DNA from: Quadrisphaera setariae | GTDB taxonomy: Bacteria; Actinomycetota; Actinomycetes; Actinomycetales; Quadrisphaeraceae | Direction: 5' to 3' | Length of the DNA: 64,000 nt | Assembly (NCBI RefSeq): GCF_008041935.1 | Contig: NZ_VKAC01000001.1 | Coordinates: 124,001-188,000, forward strand | In this document: positions 34,100 to 46,746 of the stretch, in pieces | Position numbering within the stretch: the first letter of the stretch is position 1 | Layout of the letters: every line of letters begins with the position of its first letter | Program-made: the position numbers and the translations under genes | Notes under the pieces: model-generated | The model's database searches: none | What the model was told of the DNA's origin: nothing | What the model saw: the letters and a program-made list of their open reading frames with translations, nothing else

Positions 34100-35685
34100 G
34101 CGCAGCACCCACCGCCCTGGTCGACGGCGGCCGCGCGCCGGCGGGCGCGGTGTCCGCCCCCGTGCGGGCCGTGCTCGACGCGTGGCGCTCCGAGCCCGCG
34201 GGGCTGTTCACCGCGGGGGAGTGGCACCCCGCCGCGACCGGGGAGCGCCGGACCACCCGCGACCCGGCCACCGGCGCGGTGCTCGCCGAGGTGGCCGAGG
34301 CCTCCGCCGCGGACGTGGGCCCCGCCGTCGAGGCGGCCCGCGCCGTCCTCGACGACCGGGGCGCCGGCTCCTGGTGGGCGGCCGCGCCCTCGGCGCGCGG
34401 GCGGCTGCTGTGGCGCGTGGCCGACCTCCTGGCCGAGCACGCCGAGGAGCTCGCGCAGCTGGAGGTGCTCGACCAGGGCAAGACCCTCGCCACGGCCCGC
34501 GGGGAGGTCGCCGGCGCCGCCGAGCAGTTCCGCTACTTCGCGGGAGCCGCCACCAAGGTCACCGGGACGACGTTCCGGCCCTCGGCGCCGCTGCCCCCGT
34601 ACGCGACGCCGGGGACGCGCCTCGTCGCGAGCACCGTGCAGGAGCCGGTGGGCGTGGTCGCCGCGATCACGCCGTGGAACTCGCCCCTGCTCATGGCGGC
34701 CATGAAGGTCGCCCCGGCGCTCGCCGCGGGGTGCGTCGTCCTCCTCAAGCCCGCGGAGGACACCCCCCTCACGTCCGTGCGGCTCGTCCAGCTGGTGGCC
34801 CGGGCCCTCGGCGAGGCCGGGCTGCCGCGCGGGGCCGTGTCGCTGCTGACCGGCGGCGGCGCGGTCGGGGCGGCGCTCGCGGAGCACGCGGGCGTCGACA
34901 AGGTGGCCTTCACCGGCTCCACCGCCACGGGGCGCGCCCTCGTGAGGTCCGCCGGACGTCCCGGCGGCCACCTGCCCCGGCTGACCCTGGAGCTGGGTGG
35001 CAAGTCGCCCACCGTCGTCATGGCCGACGCCGACACGGCCTCCGCGGTGCCCGGCGTCGCCCGCGGGGTCTTCGCCAACTCCGGCCAGGTGTGCGTCGCC
35101 GGGTCGCGCGTCTACGTCGAGCGGGGCGCGCACGACGCCTTCGTCGAGGCGCTCGCCGAGCACGCCGCCGCGCAGGCGCTCGGGCACGGGCTGCACCCCT
35201 CCTCCCAGCTCGGCCCGCTCGCGAGCCCGGCGCACGCGGCGCGGGTGGCGCAGCGCCTGGCCGACGGCGTGGCGGCCGGAGCGCAGGTGGTGGGTGCCGG
35301 AGGTCCGGTGGAGGACGCCTCCGGCGGCGGCTGCTTCTTCGCGCCCGCTGTCGTCGTCGGCGCCGACCCCTCCTCACCGCTGGTGCGGGAGGAGGTCTTC
35401 GGCCCCGTGGTGGTCGTAGCGCCGTTCGACGACCTCGAGGAGGTCGTCGCCATGGCCGACGACACCGACTACGGCCTGGCCGCCAGCGTGTGGACGCGCG
35501 ACCTGCGCACCGCGCAGCGGGTGGTCGACGGCGTGCGCGCGGGGACGGTGTGGGTGAACTGCCACGCGGTCTTCTCCCCGGAGCTCGTCACGGGCGGCCG
35601 GCGGGCGTCCGGGTGGGGCGTGGAGAACGGGATGGAGGGACTGGCGGGCTACCTCGAGGGCAAGACCGTCTGCTCGCTGGTCTGA
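34096..35685 (+). CDS. NAD(P)-dependent aldehyde dehydrogenase
   Basis: Aldehyde dehydrogenase of 529 residues, about 40 more than usual because of an N-terminal extension (residues 1-45). ITPWNSPLLMAAMKVAPALAAG binds the cofactor, LELGGKSP carries the general-base Glu, and NSGQVCVAGSR the catalytic Cys. EEVFGPVVVV and NCHAVFSPELVTGG follow. It ends the operon. The preceding GMC enzyme could supply its aldehyde, as could the ThDP decarboxylase. Confidence 0.88.
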   Translation: MSAAPTALVDGGRAPAGAVSAPVRAVLDAWRSEPAGLFTAGEWHPAATGERRTTRDPATGAVLAEVAEASAADVGPAVEAARAVLDDRGAGSWWAAAPSARGRLLWRVADLLAEHAEELAQLEVLDQGKTLATARGEVAGAAEQFRYFAGAATKVTGTTFRPSAPLPPYATPGTRLVASTVQEPVGVVAAITPWNSPLLMAAMKVAPALAAGCVVLLKPAEDTPLTSVRLVQLVARALGEAGLPRGAVSLLTGGGAVGAALAEHAGVDKVAFTGSTATGRALVRSAGRPGGHLPRLTLELGGKSPTVVMADADTASAVPGVARGVFANSGQVCVAGSRVYVERGAHDAFVEALAEHAAAQALGHGLHPSSQLGPLASPAHAARVAQRLADGVAAGAQVVGAGGPVEDASGGGCFFAPAVVVGADPSSPLVREEVFGPVVVVAPFDDLEEVVAMADDTDYGLAASVWTRDLRTAQRVVDGVRAGTVWVNCHAVFSPELVTGGRRASGWGVENGMEGLAGYLEGKTVCSLV

Positions 35686-35709
35686 GCGGGCGTCCTCAGC
35701 GGGGTGGGC

Positions 35710-35781
35710 TGGCACTCGGGTTGACCGAGTGCTGACGGCCTCACTACTGTCCTTCTTGGCACTCTCCCCGCGAGAGTGCCA
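35710..35781 (+). promoter_or_regulatory. groESL promoter with two CIRCE operators
   Basis: CIRCE 1 (35710-35735) is TGGCACTC-N9-GAGTGCTGA and overlaps the -35 TTGACC (35721-35726). The -10 TACTGT is at 35745-35750, spacing 18. CIRCE 2 (35757-35781) is TGGCACTC-N9-GAGTGCCA and covers the start of transcription. HrcA repression of groESL is expected; hrcA itself is not in the window. Confidence 0.9.
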
Positions 35782-35876
35782 GCGCCCGAGGTCGGAGCGG
35801 CACCCGCGACGACGCACCGGCCCCCCGGCGCGCGCATCCGTCCGTTCCGCACCACCAGCGAAGGGGAGGTCCGCCC

Positions 35877-36170
35877 GTGTCGGTCTCCATCAAGCCGCTC
35901 GAGGACCGCATCGTCGTCAAGCCCCTCGACGCCGAGCAGACCACCGCATCCGGCCTCGTCATCCCGGACACCGCCAAGGAGAAGCCCCAGGAGGGCGAGG
36001 TCCTGAGCGTGGGCCCGGGCCGCATCGACGACAACGGCAACCGCGTGCCGCTCGACGTCAAGGTCGGCGACAAGGTCATCTACTCCAAGTACGGCGGCAC
36101 CGAGGTGAAGTACGGCGGCCAGGAGCTGCTCGTGCTCTCGGCGCGCGACGTGCTCGCCGTCGTCGCCTGA
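35877..36170 (+). CDS. groES: Co-chaperonin GroES
   Basis: Hsp10 lid of the GroEL chamber, 97 residues. [27 protein letters not shown] includes the mobile loop that contacts GroEL, and [17 protein letters not shown] the roof hairpin region. The GTG start follows AGGGGAGG. The two CIRCE operators lie about 95 bases upstream. groEL follows after a 161-base gap that contains a GC-rich imperfect hairpin (about 36210-36247) and no gene. Confidence 0.96.
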   Translation: MSVSIKPLEDRIVVKPLDAEQTTASGLVIPDTAKEKPQEGEVLSVGPGRIDDNGNRVPLDVKVGDKVIYSKYGGTEVKYGGQELLVLSARDVLAVVA

Positions 36171-36199
36171 GCGACACCGCAGATCTGATCGACCTCTGA

Positions 36200-37942
<1,743 letters not shown>

Positions 37943-37974
37943 TCTGATCCCCAGCCCGGGCGACCGGGCGCGCG

Positions 37975-38012
37975 GAGGAGCCCCCCGGACCGCCTGGTCC
38001 GGGGGGCTCCTC
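37975..38012 (+). terminator. Terminator of groESL
   Basis: Perfect 17-base arms (37975-37991 and 37996-38012) with a 4-base loop lie 32 bases after the groEL stop. Confidence 0.8.
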
Positions 38013-38062
38013 CTGTTCGCCCGAGGTCGGGCGGGGGCCGGGCGGAGGGGCCGGGCCCACGA

Positions 38063-38102
38063 CGACGAGGGCCCCGGACCAGCTGGTCCGGGGCCCTCGT
38101 CG
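38063..38102. terminator. 40-base perfect palindrome after whiD
   Basis: 38063-38102 is a perfect palindrome (arms of 20 bases, core GGACCAGCTGGTCC), 22 bases beyond the whiD stop on the minus strand. It probably terminates whiD transcription and blocks read-through from groEL. Confidence 0.75.
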
Positions 38103-38124
38103 CGGGCGTGCGCTGCCTGCGGCG

Positions 38125-38457
38125 TCAGCCGACCTCGGCGATGCGGGTCTCGGCCACCACCGGGTTGGGGGTGCGGCGGGAGCGCTGCGCCGCGTAGATG
38201 CGCTCGCGGTCGTCCTCGGTCAGGCCGCCCCAGACGCCGTAGGGCTCGCGGACGGTGAGGGCGTGCTGGCGGCAGTCCTCGACCACGGGGCACGCGGAGC
38301 AGATGGCGACGGCGGCGGCGTCCCGGTTGCGCCGGGCCGGGCCGCGCTCGCCCTCGGGGTGGAAGAACAGGTTGGTGTCGTGCTCGCGGCACGAGCCCTG
38401 CAGCTGCCACTCCCAGATGTCGGCGACGGGGCCGGGGAGGCGGGAGATCTCAGCCAT
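38125..38457 (-). CDS. whiD: WhiB-family transcriptional regulator, WhiB3/WhiD type
   Basis: Iron-sulfur regulator of 110 residues. Four cysteines at 23, 53, 56 and 62 (C-x29-C-x2-C-x5-C) bind the [4Fe-4S] cluster; EPYGVWGGLTEDDRE is the sigma-factor-binding turn. RLPGPVADIWEWQLQGSC and FFHPEGERGPAR match M. tuberculosis WhiB3 and Streptomyces WhiD specifically, and the location beside groEL1 and bldM agrees. WhiB proteins work with the region 4 of the primary sigma factor and respond to redox and nitric oxide. The C-terminal DNA-binding tail is weakly basic (AAQRSRRTPN). Confidence 0.92.
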   Translation of the reverse strand: MAEISRLPGPVADIWEWQLQGSCREHDTNLFFHPEGERGPARRNRDAAAVAICSACPVVEDCRQHALTVREPYGVWGGLTEDDRERIYAAQRSRRTPNPVVAETRIAEVG

Positions 38458-38603
38458 GGGGTCCTCCGTGAGGTCTTCGGGCGGCACGAGCGGTTCGGGG
38501 GAGCGCGCAGGTGCACACCTCCCGTCGCGGGTGTGGATCCGCGACGAGGGGGGTACTCCCTGCTCAGAGCCACCGCGAGGTGGCTCCGGGCTCGTCAGGT
38601 ACG

Positions 38604-38666
38604 ACACTACAACCGCGTCAGGGGTTGTTCAAGGACCTCTGCCTGGGCCGTTGGTGTGAACAACCC
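38604..38666 (-). promoter_or_regulatory. whiD promoter with inverted repeat
   Basis: Minus strand: -35 TTGAAC (38632-38627), -10 TAGTGT (38609-38604), spacing 17. Two perfect 10-base inverted arms, GGGTTGTTCA (38622-38631) and TGAACAACCC (38657-38666), are 25 bases apart; one covers the -35. The predicted leader of about 140 bases begins with a GAGCCACC stem with a GCGA-type loop (38567-38586). The remaining gap up to 38762 holds no other gene. Confidence 0.65.
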
Positions 38667-38762
38667 GTGCTCCTCGGGCCGCCAGCGGCCCCGCGCGCCG
38701 CTCACCCGCTCGTGGCCAGGGCGGGGGGCGAGGTGGCGACGTCATGACCACCCGACCACACT

Positions 38763-39809
38763 GTGCGGGTGCCCACCCCCAACGCCGCCCCCTCGGGCGT
38801 GTCGCTGGGCGTCGCGGCAGCTGCGCGCCGCCTCGGCGTCGCCCCCGCGACCCTGCGGACGTGGGCCCGCCGGTACGGCCTCGGCCCCAGCGAGCACGAG
38901 TCGGGCTCGCACCGCCGCTACACCCCCGAGGACCTCGCCCGCCTCGTCGTGATGCGCCGGCTCACGCTGGAGGGCGTCCCGCCCGTCACCGCTGCCGCCA
39001 CCGCCCTGAGCACCGACCCCACCGAAGCCGCGATGGCACTGGCCTCCAGCGCGGGCGAGGGCTCCGACACCGACCTCGAGGAGCCCGACGACGCGGTCGC
39101 GACCGGCGACGTGCCGGCCGTGGTGGCCCTCGCGAGCGACCTCGGTGTCTGGAGCGCGGTCCTCCCCGCCGACCGCACCCCGCTGACGCGCAGGCCTTCG
39201 CCCGCGGGCCAGGGCGCCCTCCAGCGCGCGGTGCTCGCCGGTGACTCGCCCGGTGCGGCGGCGGCCGTGCTCGCCGCCTGCTCGGCGAGGGGGCCGCTGC
39301 GCGCCTGGGAGGAGGTGGTGCAGCCGGCGCGGGCCGCTCTCGGCCGCCGGTGGGAGGCCACTGGTCCGGGCGTCGACTCCGAGGTCCTCCTGGCGGCCGC
39401 CACGCTCGAGGCGCTGCGGGCCCTGCGCCGGCCGCCGGAGCGCACCACCGCCGTCGTCCTGCTCGCCGCGGCGGAGGGCGAGGTCGACTCCCTGCCCCTG
39501 CACGTGCTCGCCGCGGCGGTCGCAGCCCACGGCGTGCGCCCCTGGGTGCTCGCGCCCGGGCTGCCCCGGGAGGCCGTGGCGGCCGCCGTGCGCCGCACCG
39601 GCCCCGCCGCCGTGCTCGTGCACGCCGAGCAGCCGGTGGCCGACGCGACGGCCCAGCTGGGCCCCCTGCCGCGCCTGCGGCACCCGGTGCGCCTGGTGCT
39701 GTCCGGACCGGGGTGGGCGGGGGCTGCGCTGCCCCCGGCGCGGCCCGTGCTGCAGGCCCCCGCGCTGCCCGCGGCGCTCGAGGTGCTGCTCGAGGCCACC
39801 GAGCCCTAG
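38763..39809 (+). CDS. MerR-family regulator with degenerate B12-binding-type domain
   Basis: Protein of 348 residues. The N-terminal winged helix (about residues 14-75: AAARRLGVAPATLRTWARRYGL, SHRRYTPEDLARLVVMRRL) is MerR/BldC-like. The C-terminal ~200 residues follow the CarH/LitR layout of a helical domain then a Rossmann domain. Where CarH has W-x9-E-H, this protein has W-x9-E-V (RRWEATGPGVDSEV), and the axial-ligand E-x-H is E-V-D. It therefore probably does not bind cobalamin. It starts at GTG 38763 or 38769. It is divergent from whiD and precedes bldM by about 80 bases. Confidence 0.82.
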   Translation: MRVPTPNAAPSGVSLGVAAAARRLGVAPATLRTWARRYGLGPSEHESGSHRRYTPEDLARLVVMRRLTLEGVPPVTAAATALSTDPTEAAMALASSAGEGSDTDLEEPDDAVATGDVPAVVALASDLGVWSAVLPADRTPLTRRPSPAGQGALQRAVLAGDSPGAAAAVLAACSARGPLRAWEEVVQPARAALGRRWEATGPGVDSEVLLAAATLEALRALRRPPERTTAVVLLAAAEGEVDSLPLHVLAAAVAAHGVRPWVLAPGLPREAVAAAVRRTGPAAVLVHAEQPVADATAQLGPLPRLRHPVRLVLSGPGWAGAALPPARPVLQAPALPAALEVLLEATEP

Positions 39810-39890
39810 CGCTCAGGTCGGCCCGATCCGTGCCGATGACACCTCCAGGACAGCCGGCTGTTCGGGCCGGCGCACACGGAGGTGGCGACG

Positions 39891-40505
39891 GTGTCTGCGA
39901 TGGCGACGGTGATGGTCTGCGACGACTCCCCGCTCGTGCGGGAGAACCTGCGGCGAGCGGTCGCGGGTGTGGCCGGGGTGGGGCGCGTGGTCGGCGCCAG
40001 CTCCGGCGAGGAGGTGCTCGCCCGCTGGCCGGTCGAGCGCCCCGCGCTCGTGCTGATGGACGTCCGCATGCCGGGCATCGGCGGTGTCGAGGCGGCCCGC
40101 CGCCTGCTGGCCCGCCACCCGGGTGCCGGCGTGCTCATGCTGACCGTGGCCGAGGACGTCGAGGGCGTGGCCCGCGCGGTCGCCGCCGGCGCCCGCGGCT
40201 ACGTGGTCAAGGACGCCACGCGCTCGGAGCTGGTGGCCGCCGTCATCGGCGCCATGAGCGACGCGGGCGTGCGCGGTCGCGGCAGCCGCCGCACCGAGGA
40301 GGGCGCCGCTCCTTCGCTCACCGAGCGCGAGCTGCAGGTGCTCACGGGCATGGGCGAGGGCCGCAGCAACGCCGAGATCGGCAAGCAGCTCTTCCTGTCC
40401 GAGGACACCGTCAAGACCCACGCGCGGCGCCTGTTCCGCAAGCTGGACGCGGCTGACCGCGCCCAGGCCGTGGCCAAGGGCTTCCGCCTCGGCATGGTGC
40501 ACTGA
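39891..40505 (+). CDS. bldM: Orphan response regulator BldM
   Basis: NarL/FixJ-type regulator of 204 residues. The receiver domain has CDDSP, VLMDVRMPGIGG (phospho-acceptor position), LTVAED and YVVKDATRSEL; the C-terminal LuxR-type helix-turn-helix is LTERELQVLTGMGEGRSNAEIGKQ and LSEDTVKTHARRLFRKL. The close match to Streptomyces BldM, and its place after whiD and before guaB, identify it. In Streptomyces BldM controls aerial development without a dedicated kinase. The GTG start at 39891 is chosen because GGAGG lies 8 bases upstream; GTG 39882 and ATG 39900 are also open. Confidence 0.9.
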   Translation: MSAMATVMVCDDSPLVRENLRRAVAGVAGVGRVVGASSGEEVLARWPVERPALVLMDVRMPGIGGVEAARRLLARHPGAGVLMLTVAEDVEGVARAVAAGARGYVVKDATRSELVAAVIGAMSDAGVRGRGSRRTEEGAAPSLTERELQVLTGMGEGRSNAEIGKQLFLSEDTVKTHARRLFRKLDAADRAQAVAKGFRLGMVH

Positions 40506-40521
40506 CCCGCACCCGCCGGAC

Positions 40522-40567
40522 GACGACGAGGCCCGGCCCCCCCGCGGGGGTGCCGGGCCTCGTCGTC
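40522..40567. terminator. Bidirectional terminator between bldM and the APC permease
   Basis: Arms 40522-40537 and 40552-40567 are perfectly complementary over 16 bases and enclose a further C5/G5 pairing. It serves the two convergent genes. Confidence 0.8.
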
Positions 40568-40590
40568 CCCCACCGCTCGGGGCGGGTGCC

Positions 40591-44057
<3,467 letters not shown>

Positions 44058-44084
44058 GCAGCCGCGACACCGACAGGAGCACCC

Positions 44085-45236
44085 ATGGCCTACGAGATCG
44101 AGATCGGCCGCGGCAAGCGCGGCCGGCGCGCCTACTCGCTGGACGACGTCGCGGTCGTCCCCAGCCGGCGCACCCGGGACCCGGAGCTGGTCAGCGTCTC
44201 CTGGCAGATCGACGCCTACCAGTTCGAGATGCCGGTGATCTCGGCGCCGATGGACTCCGTGGTCAGCCCGGAGACCGCCATCGCCATCGGCCGCCTGGGC
44301 GGGCTCGGCGTGCTCGACCTCGAGGGCCTGTGGACCCGCTACGAGGACCCCCGCCCGCTGCTGGCCGAGGTCGCCTCGCTCAGCGACGAGGACGGCGCCT
44401 CCAGCACGTCGGTCACCCGCCGCATGCAGGAGATCTACGACGCCCCCATCGACCCCGACCTCGTGGCGCAGCGCCTGAGGCAGGTCCGTGACGCCGGCGT
44501 GGTGGTGGCCGGCGCGCTGTCGCCGCAGCGGACCGCGCAGCTGTGGAAGACCGTGGTGGACGCGGGCGTGGACCTCTTCGTCATCCGCGGCACCACCGTC
44601 TCCGCGGAGCACGTGGCTGCCAGCGAGGCCGAGGTGCCGCCGCTGAACCTCAAGCAGTTCATCTACGAGCTGGAGGTGCCCGTCATCGTCGGCGGCGCCT
44701 CCACCTACACCGCCGCGCTCCACCTCATGCGCACCGGCGCGGCCGGCGTGCTCGTGGGCTTCGGCGGGGGAGCGGCCCACACCACGCGCGGCGCCCTCGG
44801 GGTCCACGCCCCGATGGCCACCGCCATCGCCGACGTCGCCGCTGCCCGTCGCGACTACCTCGACGAGTCCGGCGGCCGCTACGTGCACGTCATCGCCGAC
44901 GGTGGCATGGGCCGCTCCGGCGACGTGGTCAAGGCCGTGGCCTGCGGTGCCGACGCCGTCATGCTCGGCGCCGCCCTGGCCCGCGCCACCGAGGCGCCCG
45001 GGGGCGGCTGGCACTGGGGCCCGGAGGCCCACCACCCCGACCTGCCGCGCGGGCGCCGCGTGCGCGTCGGCACCGTCGGCTCCCTCGAGGAGATCCTCGT
45101 CGGCCCGGGCACCACGCCCGACGGCACCACCAACCTGCTCGGCGCGCTGCGCCGCGCGATGGCCACCACGGGCTACTCCGACCTCAAGGAGTTCCAGCGC
45201 GTCGAGGTGGTCGTCAGCCCCTACCAGCCGACCTGA
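44085..45236 (+). CDS. guaB3: GuaB3, IMP dehydrogenase-family protein
   Basis: IMPDH/GMP-reductase-family barrel protein of 383 residues without CBS domains. It keeps RAYSLDDVAVVPSRRTRDP and the phosphate-binding HVIADGGMGRSGDVVKAVACGADAVML. At the position of the catalytic Cys loop it reads GFGGGAAHTTRGALG, so the Cys is absent. This matches the actinobacterial GuaB3 class, found directly after guaB in Mycobacterium and Streptomyces. Its function here is not readable from the sequence; it is unlikely to be a standard IMP dehydrogenase. Confidence 0.9.
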   Translation: MAYEIEIGRGKRGRRAYSLDDVAVVPSRRTRDPELVSVSWQIDAYQFEMPVISAPMDSVVSPETAIAIGRLGGLGVLDLEGLWTRYEDPRPLLAEVASLSDEDGASSTSVTRRMQEIYDAPIDPDLVAQRLRQVRDAGVVVAGALSPQRTAQLWKTVVDAGVDLFVIRGTTVSAEHVAASEAEVPPLNLKQFIYELEVPVIVGGASTYTAALHLMRTGAAGVLVGFGGGAAHTTRGALGVHAPMATAIADVAAARRDYLDESGGRYVHVIADGGMGRSGDVVKAVACGADAVMLGAALARATEAPGGGWHWGPEAHHPDLPRGRRVRVGTVGSLEEILVGPGTTPDGTTNLLGALRRAMATTGYSDLKEFQRVEVVVSPYQPT

Positions 45237-45254
45237 CCCGACCCGGCGCGCACA

Positions 45255-45290
45255 CGCCCGCGACCACCGCCACCGCGGTGGTCGCGGGCG
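45255..45290. terminator. Terminator between guaB3 and the polyol transporter
   Basis: Perfect 16-base arms (45255-45270 and 45275-45290) with a 4-base loop lie 18 bases after the guaB3 stop and 6 bases beyond the opposing stop. Confidence 0.8.
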
Positions 45291-45296
45291 GCGGCG

Positions 45297-46616
45297 TCAG
45301 TGGTGGGCGTCCTTCGGCTGGTCGACCCGCAGCCAGTGGCAGAGCACGAACGCCACCGCGTACAGCGCCACGAAGGCCCACACCGTCCCAGCGTCGCCGC
45401 CCCACGGCCGGACCAGCGCGACGACGGCGGCCCCCAGGAACGCCGCGCCGCCGGCCGCCGTCGTGTAGACGGCCATCGCGGCGCCCTTGCGCTCGGTGAG
45501 CTGCGGCAGGATCGCGCCCAGCGGCACGAACCCCGCGAGCATCACCCCGAACACCACGCCGGCCAGCACGGCCAGCACGTAGCCACCGTCGGAGCCGGGC
45601 TCCACCGCGTGCGGCACGTACCACCACAGCAGCAGACCGACCGCCGACCCGAGCACGCCGAACCAGCGCACCGTCCGCACCCAGCCCCAGCGGTCGCCGA
45701 TGGCGCCGAAGACGGCGTTGAAGGCGATGTTCGACGCGTAGACCACGCTGCTCATGAGCAGCCACTGGGACTGCGACCAGCCCAGCGTCCCGCCGATGAC
45801 GCCCGGCAGGATGACGAACATGCCGTACTGCGGTGCGGTGTTGATGATGCGGACCAGGAAGCCCACGAGCACCCTCGGCTCCTGCGCGGCCAGCTTCACG
45901 CCGCTGCCGAGCACCGAGCCGGCGCTCTCCGACGCGGGGACGAGCCGTCGGCGGCCATGGGGCTCGCGGACGAGGAAGGACAGCGCGTACCCGAGGACGA
46001 CGAGGGCGATCGAGATCCACATCGCCCCCGTCTCCCCGCCGTAGCCGCCGCCGAAGGCGGGGATCGCCGCGATGGCGACGAGCGCGCCGAGGGTGGGCAG
46101 ACCGCCCGTGAACATCACGTAGAACCAGCCGACGGCCGTGCCGGCCCGCTCGCGCGGGGCCACGGCGTTGATCCAGACCAGGAACGCGAAGGCGAACAGC
46201 GGGTACCCGAAGCCCCGGACGAAGTACGTCGCGGCGATGGCGGGCAGGTTCCCCGTCTCCAGCGACAGCAGGAACAGGACCTCGAAGACCACCCACACGA
46301 GGAGGCCGAGCGTCATCACCCGGTGCGGGCCGAGCAGGTCGGACAGCGCGCCCGCCAGGTAGGAGCCGACGAGAACGGCCAGGCCGTACGCGGAGATGAT
46401 CGTCGCCGCAGCGGCCTCCCGACCCCCGAGGGCCTCGGCGAGGTGGGGGGCGATGAAGTTGGTCTCCACCGCGTTGCCGGTCATGAAGACGATGACCGCG
46501 AGGAACCCCCACCGCAGGACGTGCGGGACGCCGATGCGGTCCAGCCGCGTCTCGCTCGGGTCGTTGAGGGGTGGGGCCGTCGGGCCGTCCGCCGTCGTCC
46601 GGCTGCTGCCTGCCAT
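45297..46616 (-). CDS. MFS transporter, RbtT/DalT/CsbX polyol permease family
   Basis: Major facilitator transporter of 439 residues with about 12 hydrophobic segments. The N terminus LDRIGVPHVLRWGFLAVIVFMTGNAVETNFIAPHL is typical of the polyol permease family, and ALSDLLGPHRVM is a variant motif A. The ATG at 46616 is preferred over an upstream GTG because of a GAGGGGG site and the conserved start. It lies downstream of a GlpD-type gene and in an island with glycerol and C4-polyol enzymes, so a polyol such as erythritol is a reasonable substrate. Confidence 0.85.
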   Translation of the reverse strand: MAGSSRTTADGPTAPPLNDPSETRLDRIGVPHVLRWGFLAVIVFMTGNAVETNFIAPHLAEALGGREAAAATIISAYGLAVLVGSYLAGALSDLLGPHRVMTLGLLVWVVFEVLFLLSLETGNLPAIAATYFVRGFGYPLFAFAFLVWINAVAPRERAGTAVGWFYVMFTGGLPTLGALVAIAAIPAFGGGYGGETGAMWISIALVVLGYALSFLVREPHGRRRLVPASESAGSVLGSGVKLAAQEPRVLVGFLVRIINTAPQYGMFVILPGVIGGTLGWSQSQWLLMSSVVYASNIAFNAVFGAIGDRWGWVRTVRWFGVLGSAVGLLLWWYVPHAVEPGSDGGYVLAVLAGVVFGVMLAGFVPLGAILPQLTERKGAAMAVYTTAAGGAAFLGAAVVALVRPWGGDAGTVWAFVALYAVAFVLCHWLRVDQPKDAHH

Positions 46617-46689
46617 CGCTGTGGCCCCCTCGCCGCGCTCGCCCTCGAGGCGCGGCGCTGGCCGCTCCGCGCCCGGCCACCGTCGCACG

Positions 46690-46735
46690 GCGGGCGGGAG
46701 GCGGCGACCCGTGCGGGCCGCCACCTCCCGCCCGC
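46690..46735 (-). terminator. Hairpin after the first glpD gene
   Basis: Perfect 12-base arms (46690-46701 and 46724-46735), with further GCGGC/GCCGC pairing inside, lie 12 bases beyond the glpD stop on the minus strand. It would separate glpD from the transporter gene or reduce read-through. Confidence 0.6.
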
Positions 46736-46746
46736 TGGGGCGCGCG

